This document shows, piece by piece, positions 1 to 7,874 of a stretch of 11,792 nt of DNA. Position 1 is the stretch's first letter, and each line of letters begins with the position of its first letter. The translations under genes and the position numbers were made by a program. The notes under the pieces were generated by a model. The model searched no databases. It had not been told where the DNA came from and was given only the letters and a program-made list of their open reading frames with translations. This DNA comes from CAYOHP01 sp964403795 [NCBI: uncultured bacterium]. GTDB lineage: Bacteria > Muiribacteriota > UBA6191 > CAZXTJ01. The stretch lies in contig CAYOHP010000177.1 in assembly GCA_964403795.1 (NCBI GenBank), positions 1-11,792 on the forward strand, in the 5' to 3' direction.

Positions 1-1
1 C

Positions 2-2278
2 TTCCCGCACATCGGCCACGCCAAGTCGATCTGCCTGAACTTCGGGCTGGCCCGGACCTTCGGGGGCGTCTGCCACCTGCGGATGGACGATACCAACCCC
101 GAGACCGAGGAGGCCCGCTACGTCGAGGCCTTCCAGCGGGACGTGCGCTGGCTGGGGTTCGAATGGGGCGACAAGTTCTTCTACGCCTCGGACTACTTCG
201 GCCGCATCTACGAGTACGCGGTGGAACTGGTGGAGAAGGGCCACGCCTACGTCTGCCCGCTCTCGGACGCCGAGATCCGGGAATGGCGCGGCACCGTGAC
301 CGAGCCGGGCCGGGCGAGCCCGGGGCGCGACCGCAGCCCGGCCGAGAACCTGGACATGCTCACCCGCATGAAGGCCGGCGAGTTCCCCGACGGCAAGTAC
401 ACCCTGCGGGCCCGGATCGACATGGCGAATCCCAACATGAAGATGCGGGATCCCCTCCTCTACCGGATCCGCCACGCCCGCCACTACCGGACCGGCGACA
501 CCTGGTGCATCTACCCGATGTACGACTTCGCCCATTGCCTCTCGGACTCGATAGAGGGGATCACCCATTCGATCTGCACCCTCGAGTTCGAGAACAATCG
601 GGAGCTCTACGACTGGCTGCTCGACCACGTGGATGTGCCCCGCCCCCAGCCCCGGCAGTACGAGTTCGCTCGGCTCGACCTGAACTACACGGTGCTCAGC
701 AAGCGGAAACTCCTGCAGCTGGTGAACGAGGGGCGGGTCTCGGGCTGGGACGATCCCCGCATCCCCACCCTCTCGGGGATGCGCCGGCGCGGGGTGCGGC
801 CGGAGGCGCTGCGGGCCTTCTGCGATGCGATCGGGGTGGCCAAGGCCAACTCGACCGTCGACCTCTCCCAGCTCGAACACGCCATCCGGGAGGACCTGAA
901 CCAGGCCGCGCCCCGGCTGATGTGCGTGTCCCGGCCGCTCGAGGTCGTGATCGAGACCATCCCCGAGGGCACGGTCGAGGAGATCGAGGCCCCCACCTGG
1001 CCCCACGACGTGCCCAAGGAGGGGTCGCGGAAGGTCTGGTTCGGGCGCCGCATCCTGATCGAGCGCGACGACTTCGCGGAGGTTCCGCCCAAGGGCTGGC
1101 ACCGGCTCTCCCCCGGGGCCGAGGTCCGACTGCGCCACGGCTACGTGATCCGCTGCGAGCGGGTCGAGAAGGACCCCCGGACCGGCGAGGTGACGCGGCT
1201 CGTCTGTTCCCATGACCCGGCGAGCCGGACCGGGAGCGAAGGCGCCGCCCGCAAGGTGAAGGGCACGATCCACTGGGTGCCGGCCGACCGGGCGCTGACC
1301 TGCCGGATCCGCCTCTACGACCGGCTCTTCTCGGTCGAGGATCCCGCCGCGGTCCCGGACGGAGCCGACTGGATGGCGACGCTCAACCCCGAGAGCCTCG
1401 TCGAGCTCGAAGGCGCCCGGGTGGAGCCGGCGGTCCGCGACTTCGAGGCCGGGACCCGGTTCCAGTTCGAGCGGCTCGGGTACTTCTGGCCCGATCCCGA
1501 GGACTCGCGACCCGACGACCTGGTGTTCTCCCGGATCATCCCGCTGCGCGACTCCTGGGCCAAGACCGCGGCCCGGGAGGCCGAGGCGACGACCGGGGCC
1601 GCGGCCGCCAAGCCCCCCGGAGGGAAGGCCCAGGGGAAGGACCCGGGCAAGCCGACCGGCAAGTCGCCCGGGAAGGGCGCTCCGGGACCGGCCTCTGCCA
1701 AGGCCCCGACCCCCGGTTCGCCCAAGGCCGTCCCGCCGGACCTCGCCGCCGCGGTGGCCCGTCTCACGGAGGAGCTGGGAGTCGGCGACGAGGAAGCCCT
1801 GGTGCTGGCCGGGGATCCGGGACTCGCCGCCTTCTTCGAGGCCGGTCGCGGCCAGGGCGCGGGCGAACGGGCCCTGGCGAATTGGCTGGTGAACGAGCTC
1901 CGGGGCCGCGCCGGAGAGCGACCCCTGGCATCCCTCCGCTTCGGGGCCGCCGGGCTCGCGGAACTCGTGGTGATGGTCGAGGACGGGACCGTCTCGGCCC
2001 ACTCGGCCAAGCGCCTCCTCGACCACATGGTGGCGGAAGGCGGGTCCCCCCGGGCCCTGGCCGAGGCCAAGGGCCTGACCCAGATCCGGGACCGGACCGC
2101 CCTGGCGGCGCTGGTCGACGAGGTGCTCGCCGCCAATCCCGGCCAGGTGGACCAGTACCGGGCGGGCAAGACCGGTCTGCTCGGCTTCTTCGTGGGCGCC
2201 GTCATGAAGAAGAGCGGCGGCCGGGCCGAGGCCGCCCAGGTCAACTCGCTCGTAGCCGAACGGCTCTCGGCAGGCTGA
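2..2278 (+). CDS. glnS: Glutaminyl-tRNA synthetase with C-terminal GatB/YqeY-like domain (5' partial)
   Basis: Charges tRNA-Gln with glutamine in the cytoplasm using ATP. The reading frame is open from base 2, so the gene starts outside the window; by comparison with E. coli GlnRS about 40 codons are missing. Seen: the class I signature HIGH at bases 8-19, the RMDDTNP segment at 80-100, and a KMSKS-type loop VLSKRKL at 692-712, which is the GlnRS form of the motif. The anticodon-binding beta-barrel region follows to about base 1560. After a low-complexity Gly/Ala/Lys/Pro linker (about 1571-1732) comes an all-alpha domain to the end (ending AAQVNSLVAERL), which matches the tRNA-binding GatB/YqeY tail. 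Deinococcus GlnRS is known to carry such a YqeY domain, which helps tRNA binding. Family assignment is firm; the tail's role is inferred. The stop is TGA at 2276-2278. Confidence 0.97.
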   Translation, partial: FPHIGHAKSICLNFGLARTFGGVCHLRMDDTNPETEEARYVEAFQRDVRWLGFEWGDKFFYASDYFGRIYEYAVELVEKGHAYVCPLSDAEIREWRGTVTEPGRASPGRDRSPAENLDMLTRMKAGEFPDGKYTLRARIDMANPNMKMRDPLLYRIRHARHYRTGDTWCIYPMYDFAHCLSDSIEGITHSICTLEFENNRELYDWLLDHVDVPRPQPRQYEFARLDLNYTVLSKRKLLQLVNEGRVSGWDDPRIPTLSGMRRRGVRPEALRAFCDAIGVAKANSTVDLSQLEHAIREDLNQAAPRLMCVSRPLEVVIETIPEGTVEEIEAPTWPHDVPKEGSRKVWFGRRILIERDDFAEVPPKGWHRLSPGAEVRLRHGYVIRCERVEKDPRTGEVTRLVCSHDPASRTGSEGAARKVKGTIHWVPADRALTCRIRLYDRLFSVEDPAAVPDGADWMATLNPESLVELEGARVEPAVRDFEAGTRFQFERLGYFWPDPEDSRPDDLVFSRIIPLRDSWAKTAAREAEATTGAAAAKPPGGKAQGKDPGKPTGKSPGKGAPGPASAKAPTPGSPKAVPPDLAAAVARLTEELGVGDEEALVLAGDPGLAAFFEAGRGQGAGERALANWLVNELRGRAGERPLASLRFGAAGLAELVVMVEDGTVSAHSAKRLLDHMVAEGGSPRALAEAKGLTQIRDRTALAALVDEVLAANPGQVDQYRAGKTGLLGFFVGAVMKKSGGRAEAAQVNSLVAERLSAG

Positions 2279-2282
2279 TCCG

Positions 2283-2305
2283 GACCGCCCGGAGTCGGGA
2301 CGGTC
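2283..2305 (+). terminator. Hairpin just after glnS, possible terminator
   Basis: Starting 5 bases after the glnS stop, GACCG-CCCG pairs with CGGG-a-CGGTC around a GAGT loop: a 9-bp stem with one bulged A. There is no T-run after it, so it is not a classic intrinsic terminator. It may stabilise or pause the 3' end of the glnS mRNA. Confidence 0.3.
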
Positions 2306-2338
2306 GGGATGGACGGCGCGGCGGGGGGGCGCGTCCCG

Positions 2339-2344
2339 TACACT
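2339..2344 (+). promoter_or_regulatory. Candidate -10 element (TACACT) for the kinase gene
   Basis: TACACT fits the TAnnnT -10 pattern. Transcription would start near 2351, only about 2 bases before the ATG at 2353. The 14 bases before that ATG hold no purine-rich Shine-Dalgarno sequence, which agrees with a leaderless or near-leaderless mRNA. No convincing -35 is seen. Confidence 0.35.
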
Positions 2345-2352
2345 GGTTCCCC

Positions 2353-3924
2353 ATGCCCTCCGCCTCCGAAGCCCCGCTCCCCGCCGGCCGCAAGCTCTCG
2401 CACTTCGAGCTGGTGAAGGTGCTCGGCCAGGGCGCCATGGGGACCGTATACCTGGCGAAGGACCTGACCCTCCGGCGTTCGGTCGCGCTCAAGGTCATGA
2501 AACCCGAGGCCTTCGGGTTGGCCGGCTCGCGGGAACGCTTCCTCCACGAGGCCCGCAGCGGGGCCCGCCTCAGCCATCCCAACATCGTCCCGGTCCACGA
2601 GTTCGGCGAGGCCGACGGGATCTCGTTCCTGGCCATGGAGTACGTCGACGGCGAGACCCTGGACAGGCTGCTCTCCCGGGTCGGGCGCTTCACGCCGCGG
2701 GACGTGCTGTCGCTGGCGATGCAGGCGGTGGCCGGACTCTCGCACGCGGCCCGCCAGGGCACCATCCACCGCGACGTGAAGCCGGCCAACCTGCTGCTCG
2801 GCAGCGACGGTCGGCTCCGGGTGCTCGACTTCGGGTTGGCCCGGGCCATCGACGCGCCCTCGCTCACCGACAACGGACTGGTGCTGGGGACCCCGGACTA
2901 CATGTCGCCCGAACAGGCCCTGGGCGAGAAGATCGACTACGCCACCGACGTCTTCTCGCTGGGGATCGTGATCCACCAACTGCTCTCGGGGAAGCTGCCG
3001 TTCGGGACCGGGACGACCTTCGAGGTCCTGAAGCGCCGCACCGAGTCCCCGCCGGCACCGATCGAGGCCGAGGTCCCCGGGCTCCCGCCCCAGGTCCTCC
3101 AGATCCTGGCGCGATGCCTGGCCCGCCAGCCGGGAAGGCGGTACCCCAGCTACGACGCCCTGGGCGCCGACCTGCTCGAGGCCCTGAAGAGCGTGCCGGA
3201 CTGGACGGTACTGCCGCTCGCGGCCCAGCTCACCACCTCGCAGGTGACCTCGATCGCCCACCTGGCCGGGAAGGTCCTCGACGACGGGGTCGAGGAGGAG
3301 ACCGCGATCGCGCCCATCCCCGCCTTCCCTCCCCTGGAAGGCCCGCGCCTCCTGGCCCTGCCCCATTTCCTGCTGCGCCCGATCGCCTCCATGGCCGGGA
3401 TCGCCACCCGGTCCGGGAACCTCCCGGTAGAGCCGCTCCGGGTCTGGGCAGAGCTGACCGCGGCCGGTTGGGTCCTGGGCCTGCTCCTGGGTCCCTGGTT
3501 CTGGCCCCAACCGGGGCCCCTGACCAGCCTGCTGATGCTGGCCGTCTACGGAGCCGCGATCCGGGCCGCCAACGGTGCCCAGAGCGGGACGCTCGGCTGG
3601 GCGGCAGCCTTCGAGATCGCGGCATGGTGCACCGCCCCGTGCATCTTCTGGGCCGAGGCCCCGGTGCTCTCGGCCCTGGCTTCGCTCGGCTACCTGGTCC
3701 TGGCGATCCGGTTCGCGGCCGCCAGCGACCTGCCCGGGGTCGGTCGCCAGGCCGCCGCCTCGCCTGCCGGGGCGACCCCCTCCCTGACGCCGGGCCAGAC
3801 CCCGGGAGGCAAGGCAGCCGCCAAGCCGGGACCCACGCCCGAGGGGAAGGCGACCGACTCACGGGATCGTCCCACCGTGGTCATGCCCCGGGAAGGCGGC
3901 GCTCCGGGAGGCCGGTCCCGGTGA
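2353..3924 (+). CDS. Ser/Thr protein kinase with C-terminal membrane segments
   Basis: Phosphorylates Ser/Thr of unknown targets; a 523-residue Hanks-type (PknB-like) kinase. Seen: glycine loop GQGAMG (residues 25-30), VALK lysine K47, alpha-C glutamate probably E66, catalytic loop HRDVKPAN (139-146, D141, N146), DFG (159-161), and SPE (E187) in place of APE. The kinase domain ends near residue 285. A proline-containing spacer follows, then about three or four hydrophobic segments between residues 366 and 457 and a disordered Ala/Pro/Gly/Lys tail. No extracellular sensor domain (PASTA, WD40, TPR) is present after the membrane part. The frame stays open upstream to 1882 inside glnS, but ATG 2353 is chosen because the kinase fold begins about 18 residues later and upstream codons are shadow sequence. 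The stop overlaps the next start by 4 bases (GTGA), so the transporter is probably co-translated. Confidence 0.94.
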   Translation: MPSASEAPLPAGRKLSHFELVKVLGQGAMGTVYLAKDLTLRRSVALKVMKPEAFGLAGSRERFLHEARSGARLSHPNIVPVHEFGEADGISFLAMEYVDGETLDRLLSRVGRFTPRDVLSLAMQAVAGLSHAARQGTIHRDVKPANLLLGSDGRLRVLDFGLARAIDAPSLTDNGLVLGTPDYMSPEQALGEKIDYATDVFSLGIVIHQLLSGKLPFGTGTTFEVLKRRTESPPAPIEAEVPGLPPQVLQILARCLARQPGRRYPSYDALGADLLEALKSVPDWTVLPLAAQLTTSQVTSIAHLAGKVLDDGVEEETAIAPIPAFPPLEGPRLLALPHFLLRPIASMAGIATRSGNLPVEPLRVWAELTAAGWVLGLLLGPWFWPQPGPLTSLLMLAVYGAAIRAANGAQSGTLGWAAAFEIAAWCTAPCIFWAEAPVLSALASLGYLVLAIRFAAASDLPGVGRQAAASPAGATPSLTPGQTPGGKAAAKPGPTPEGKATDSRDRPTVVMPREGGAPGGRSR

Positions 3925-5039
3925 GGCAGCTCCCGGTCGCCCTGCCGGGCCTGCTGCTGGCCATGCTCACCATGCTGGCGGCGGGAGTGGCGGCCGACCA
4001 CCTGGGCCGCGCCCTGCTCGCTGCCCAAGGCCTGGCGGGCGGCAAGAGTCCCCTCTCGGAGATCTCGCTCTCGGTGCTCCTGGGCCTCCTGGTCGCCAAC
4101 ACGGTGGGCGTGCCGGAGGCCTGCCAGCCCGGCTTGAAGCTGGCGGTCAAGACCATGCTCCGGCTCGGGATCGTGCTGGTGGGGATCCGCCTCTCCTTCC
4201 TCGAGGCGCTGCGCCTGGGCGCGGCCGGGATCCCGCTGGTCATGACCATCCTCGCCACCGGATTGGCCGCTTCCACCTGGCTGGCCCGACGCCTGGCGCT
4301 CTCGCTCCGGCTCGGCCTGCTGGCCGCGGCCTCGACCGCCATCTGCGGGGTCACCGCGGCCCTGGCCGTGGGCTCGGCAATCGAGGCCGACGACGACGAG
4401 GTCGCCTACACGGTGGCCAACGTCACCCTCTTCGGCCTGGCGGCGATGCTCGTCTATCCCTACCTGGCCCACGCGGTGTTCGCCGGCCGCTCGGCCTCGG
4501 TAGGACTCTTCCTCGGGACCGCCATCCACGACACGGCGCAAGTCGTGGGCGCGGCCCTCTCCTACCGCGAGCTCTACGCCGACCCCCGGGCCTTCGACAT
4601 CGCCACCGTCACCAAGCTCACCCGCAACGTCTTCCTGGTGGCGGTGGTCCCGCTCCTTGCCTGGCACCACGCCCGCTCCGGGCAGTCGCCCGGAGGCGAG
4701 GCCCGGGAAGTCCGGGCGTTGGACCATTTCCCCGGCTTCGTGCTGGCCTTCTTGGGCATGGCCCTGCTGCGCACGATCGGTGACCTGGGCACCTCGGATG
4801 GGGGTCCCGCCTTCGGTCTGCTCCCTCCAGGTACGTGGAAGGCTGCCATCGACGCCCTGGGCTCCACCGCCTCCAACCTGGCGTTGGGAACCGCCATGGC
4901 GGCGGTCGGCCTGACGACTCGCCTCGCCTCGCTCCGGAAGCTCGGCCTCCGCCCCTTCTGGGTCGGTCTCGGCTCGGCGCTCTCCGTAGGCGCGGTGGCG
5001 CTGGTGGCGGCGGGGATCCTGGGCCCCTACGTGGGGTGA
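3921..5039 (+). CDS. yeiH: YeiH/UPF0324 family putative sulfate-exporter-like transporter
   Basis: A multi-spanning inner-membrane protein of 372 residues, close to the roughly 350 of E. coli YeiH (family PF03601). Members are labelled putative sulfate exporters, but the substrate is poorly established. Seen: many hydrophobic helices over the whole length, and family-type motifs STAICGVTA (138-146, Cys142), TVANVTLFG (164-172), HDTAQVVGA (203-211) and KLTRN (232-236). The start GTG at 3921 overlaps the kinase TGA and has GGGAGG at 3906-3911, 9 bases upstream. An in-frame ATG at 3963 is a weaker alternative. The frame is open upstream to 3114, but that part is a shadow of the kinase. It ends 16 bases from the convergent M16 gene. 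No LysR-type regulator, which often neighbours yeiH, is present here. Confidence 0.9.
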   Translation: MRQLPVALPGLLLAMLTMLAAGVAADHLGRALLAAQGLAGGKSPLSEISLSVLLGLLVANTVGVPEACQPGLKLAVKTMLRLGIVLVGIRLSFLEALRLGAAGIPLVMTILATGLAASTWLARRLALSLRLGLLAAASTAICGVTAALAVGSAIEADDDEVAYTVANVTLFGLAAMLVYPYLAHAVFAGRSASVGLFLGTAIHDTAQVVGAALSYRELYADPRAFDIATVTKLTRNVFLVAVVPLLAWHHARSGQSPGGEAREVRALDHFPGFVLAFLGMALLRTIGDLGTSDGGPAFGLLPPGTWKAAIDALGSTASNLALGTAMAAVGLTTRLASLRKLGLRPFWVGLGSALSVGAVALVAAGILGPYVG

Positions 5040-5055
5040 CGCGGTCCCCCCGGGG

Positions 5056-6465
5056 TCAGGGGAAGCCGGGTCCGAAGCCGGGTCCGGCAAGCGGGGCTTC
5101 CGAGACCGGGCCGAACCGGGAAGCCAAGGGCCTTAGTTCGCTGGCCTTCCCGATCATCACCCAGGAGAGCCCTCCGGCCGGGAACAGCTCCTTGATCTTC
5201 CCGTTCACGCCCTCGAGAGTGAGGGCGTCGAGTTCCTGGTACAGCCGGTCGACGATCCCGCGATCGAGCCCGTCGAAGGCCAACGAGAGGACCATCCCGG
5301 CCACCTGGGCGGCGGTCTCCAGGTTGTCGGGCGCGTACTGCCCCTGGATGTAGGTGCGGGCCGAGTCCAGCTCCTCCTGGGAGATTCCCTCGGCCCGGAA
5401 CTTCTCGTAGACCTCGTGGGCCAGCTCGATGGCCTCCCGGCTGGTGCTGGTCTGGGTGTAGGTGGCCACCGAGAAGGTCCCGGCCAGGCGATCGTCGAAG
5501 GACGAGGAGGCCCCGTAGGTGAGGCCCCGTTCGATCCGGAGCGCGGTGTTCAGCCGGCTGGTGAAGCGCCCTCCGAGGATGGTGTTGGCGAGCATCCGTG
5601 CCGGGTAGCGGGGATCGGACCAGTCGCTGCCGGTCGACCCGAAGCGGAAGTAGGTCTGGAGCGCGTCGGGCTTGTCCACCACCAGCACTCCGGCCGGGGC
5701 GGCGGCAGGACGGGCCGGACGGGTAGCGGGACCCGCGCCCCCCTTCCAGTCGCGAAAGCGCGCCTCGATGCGCTTGCGCATGGCCGCGGGATCGAGGTCG
5801 CCGGCCACCACCATCCAGGTGCGCCCGGGCCCCAGCTGCCGCTCCGCCTGGGCCCGCATGTCCTCGACCGTGAGCCGGGCCAGCGAGCGCTCGTCCCCGC
5901 CTGGGGGACGGGCGTAGGGATGCCCGGCGTAGAGCCAGGCGAGGGCGTAGGTCGAGAGCACCCGGTTGGGCTGTTCCCGACCCTCGCGCACCGCGTCGAT
6001 CGCCAGGCCCCGCTCCTTGTCGAACTCGCCGGCATCCAGGCGCGGCCGCCTCAGGGCGTCGGAGATGAGTTCCAGGCCGAGTTCGGCGTGCTCGGTCAGG
6101 AACTCGGCCTCCAGCGAGATCCAGCGCCGGTTGGCCGCGGTCGAGAGCGATCCGCCCACGAACTCGACGGCGTCGAGGAAGGCGACCGCATCGCGCTTGC
6201 CGGCCCCCTTGCGCAGCAGCTCGGCCAGGACCTGGGTGGCGCCCTCCTTGCCGGGAGGATCCTCCACCGATCCGCCCGCCACCCGGATCGCGAAACTGAC
6301 CAGCGGCACCTCCCGGTTGGGGACCAGGAAGACCTTCATCCCGTTGGCCAGCTCGAAGTCCACGGTCGCCGGCAGCTTCACCCCGGTACCAGCCTGGAGG
6401 GCGCCGGCCGCGATCGCGGAGAGAACCAGGCCCGCCTTCCGGGCGTTCCGACTACGGCGGCTCAT
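5056..6465 (-). CDS. M16 family peptidase, non-catalytic (R/Y) subunit
   Basis: A 469-residue M16B (pitrilysin/processing-peptidase-like) subunit, expected in the periplasm, that pairs with the catalytic subunit encoded just upstream. Seen: a signal peptide (basic start MSRRSRNARK, hydrophobic AGLVLSAIAAGAL, likely cut near LQA-GT at 25-26), the family opening FELANGMKVFLVPN, and no HxxEH zinc motif at the expected place near residues 80-90. The second half holds the pair R310 and Y317 (LRIERGLTY), spaced seven apart as in the substrate-binding R/Y subunit of two-gene M16 peptidases. The start ATG (6465-6463) overlaps the upstream TGA in an ATGA and has GGAGGT (6477-6472) six bases before it, so translation is coupled. 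The C terminus ends in a short Gly/Pro/Phe repeat. Substrate unknown. Confidence 0.92.
   Translation of the reverse strand: MSRRSRNARKAGLVLSAIAAGALQAGTGVKLPATVDFELANGMKVFLVPNREVPLVSFAIRVAGGSVEDPPGKEGATQVLAELLRKGAGKRDAVAFLDAVEFVGGSLSTAANRRWISLEAEFLTEHAELGLELISDALRRPRLDAGEFDKERGLAIDAVREGREQPNRVLSTYALAWLYAGHPYARPPGGDERSLARLTVEDMRAQAERQLGPGRTWMVVAGDLDPAAMRKRIEARFRDWKGGAGPATRPARPAAAPAGVLVVDKPDALQTYFRFGSTGSDWSDPRYPARMLANTILGGRFTSRLNTALRIERGLTYGASSSFDDRLAGTFSVATYTQTSTSREAIELAHEVYEKFRAEGISQEELDSARTYIQGQYAPDNLETAAQVAGMVLSLAFDGLDRGIVDRLYQELDALTLEGVNGKIKELFPAGGLSWVMIGKASELRPLASRFGPVSEAPLAGPGFGPGFP
5062..5085. repeat. Tandem 12-bp duplication at the 3' end of the M16 gene
   Basis: GAAGCCGGGTCC occurs twice head to tail (5062-5073 and 5074-5085). 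On the minus strand it encodes a doubled GPGF at the very C terminus of the non-catalytic M16 subunit. It looks like a local slippage duplication. Confidence 0.8.
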
Positions 6466-7796
6466 GGCTCGACCTCCAGGATGCAGGTGGTTCGGTTCCG
6501 GCGCGTCATGAGGCCTCCCACCAGGCGCCGCACGTCGGCACCGGTCACCGCCTCGATGGCGGCCAGCCGGTCCCCCAGCTTCTTCCAGCCGCCGTAGAAG
6601 GTGTCGGTCTCGGCGATCAGGTCGGCCTTGCCGTCGATGGTGCGCATCCGCTGGATGAACGAGGCCTTCAGGATGTTCTTGGCCTTCTGCAGCTCCCGGG
6701 CCGCCGGCCCCGCCGATGCCAGGCCCCCGAGCTCCTTGTAGACCAGGCGTTCGGCCGCCGCGGTGCGGGCCCCCTCCCGCATCTTCACCTCGATCGCGAA
6801 CAGGCTCGGATCGAACTGGTGGCCCTGCAACCCCCCGGAGACCGAGAGGGCCACCCGCTCGTCCTCGACCAGCAGCCGGTACAAGCGGCTCGACTCGCCG
6901 CCCAGGAGCAGCTGCTCGATGACGGCCAGGGCGGCGTGGTCGGGGTGGTCGGTCTGCGGGACGTGCCAGGCCATCATCACCTGGGGGAGCTTGGCACCCG
7001 GATGGGAGACGGAGATCCGCCTCTCCCCCACCTGCTCGGGCTCGGTGGTGTGGATGCCGCGACGCCCGGGCCCTCTGGGGATCCTCCCCATGTGGAGCTC
7101 GACCTTGGCGAACACGTCCTCGGGATCCACGTTGCCGGCCACCACGAGGGTGGCATTCTCGGGGGCGTAGTGGGTGCGGAAGAACTCCTCGAGGTCGGCC
7201 TGCTTCCAGTTCTCGATGTCGACCATCCAGCCGAGCACGCTCCACTGGTAGGGATGCGCCATGTAGGCCGCGGCCCAGAGGTGCTCGCGCATCACTTCCT
7301 CGGGCTCCTCGACGTTCAGGCGCCGCTCGCTGGCGACCACCCCCCGCTCGCTCTCCACGGTCTCGGGGTTGAAGACCATGCCTCGCATCCGGTCCGCTTC
7401 CATGCCGAGGACCAGGTCGAGGCGCTCGCTGGGGAACCAGTCCTGGTACACGGTGACGTCGTGGCTGGTGTAGGCGTTGTTGGCGCCGCCGGCGGCCTCC
7501 ATCACCGGGTCGAAGCGCTTCCCGTACTGGGCGCCACCCATGAACATCATGTGTTCGAAGAAGTGGGCGAGCCCGGTGATGCCGGGCCTCTCGTTGCGGG
7601 AGCCCACCTTCCAGACCGTGTAGAGGGCCACGTTGGGGATGTCGCGGTCGACATGGACCAGGACCCGCAGGCCGTTGGCGAGCGATCGCTCGTGGACGGC
7701 CAGGGCCGGTTGCCGGGAGGCGACGGGGGAAGGCTCGGCGGAGAGGGAACCGGGAGAGAAGGAAAGGGCCGCCGCCAGGGCGACCCGGATCGTCAT
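6462..7796 (-). CDS. M16 family zinc peptidase, catalytic subunit
   Basis: A 444-residue zinc metallopeptidase of the M16B family, expected to cut peptides in the periplasm together with the R/Y subunit downstream. Seen: a signal peptide at residues 1-20 (MTIRVALAAALSF..., likely cut LSA-EP), then the inverted zinc motif HFFEH (H78, E81 catalytic base, H82) followed by E150 and E157, spaced as the two downstream glutamates of pitrilysin, with E157 the likely third ligand. The GANNAYTSHDVTVY stretch (104-117) is also typical. Length fits single-subunit halves of heterodimeric M16 enzymes. The start is set by the signal peptide; the upstream codons have no signal-like character. It is transcribed divergently from the acyltransferase across a 78-bp gap, and its TGA overlaps the next ATG. 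No clear Shine-Dalgarno is seen before the ATG. Confidence 0.94.
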   Translation of the reverse strand: MTIRVALAAALSFSPGSLSAEPSPVASRQPALAVHERSLANGLRVLVHVDRDIPNVALYTVWKVGSRNERPGITGLAHFFEHMMFMGGAQYGKRFDPVMEAAGGANNAYTSHDVTVYQDWFPSERLDLVLGMEADRMRGMVFNPETVESERGVVASERRLNVEEPEEVMREHLWAAAYMAHPYQWSVLGWMVDIENWKQADLEEFFRTHYAPENATLVVAGNVDPEDVFAKVELHMGRIPRGPGRRGIHTTEPEQVGERRISVSHPGAKLPQVMMAWHVPQTDHPDHAALAVIEQLLLGGESSRLYRLLVEDERVALSVSGGLQGHQFDPSLFAIEVKMREGARTAAAERLVYKELGGLASAGPAARELQKAKNILKASFIQRMRTIDGKADLIAETDTFYGGWKKLGDRLAAIEAVTGADVRRLVGGLMTRRNRTTCILEVEP

Positions 7797-7819
7797 GTTC
7801 TGGTACTGCACGGCGGCCC

Positions 7820-7825
7820 ATAGTA
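7820..7825 (-). promoter_or_regulatory. Candidate -10 element (TACTAT) for the M16 operon
   Basis: On the minus strand the only good TAnnnT in the divergent gap reads TACTAT, which would start transcription near 7813 and leave a leader of about 17 bases without a Shine-Dalgarno sequence. No TTGACA-like -35 is found 16-18 bases upstream. The gap of 7797-7874 serves both divergent genes. Confidence 0.4.
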
Positions 7826-7848
7826 CACGCGGCCGCCTCGCAGCCAGG

Positions 7849-7854
7849 TACGCT
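7849..7854 (+). promoter_or_regulatory. Candidate -10 element (TACGCT) for the acyltransferase gene
   Basis: TACGCT lies 20 bases before the ATG at 7875. A start near 7861 would leave a 14-base leader containing GGAG (7861-7864). It resembles the TACACT and TACATT elements before the kinase and the Ntn-like genes. No -35 is seen, so this is tentative. Confidence 0.25.
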
Positions 7855-7874
7855 GGGGCGGGAGCCGGGATCCT

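Noticed and set aside
1882-2352. Upstream extension of the kinase reading frame
   Set aside because: It runs through the real 3' part of glnS in another frame and reads as Arg/Gly/Pro low complexity; ATG 2353 fits the kinase start.
1315-3510. 731-codon open frame on the minus strand across glnS and the kinase
   Set aside because: High-GC antisense shadow: Arg/Gly/Gln-rich, no domain signs, and it lies opposite two clearly real genes.
5024-5055. GC-rich short palindromes between the convergent yeiH and M16 genes as a bidirectional terminator
   Set aside because: Stems are only about 4 bp, partly inside coding sequence, and there is no T-run on either strand.
3690-5090. Long minus-strand open frame opposite the YeiH homologue
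   Set aside because: Composition of a shadow frame (repetitive Arg/Gly/Glu/Gln/His) with no family motifs, opposite a well-supported gene.
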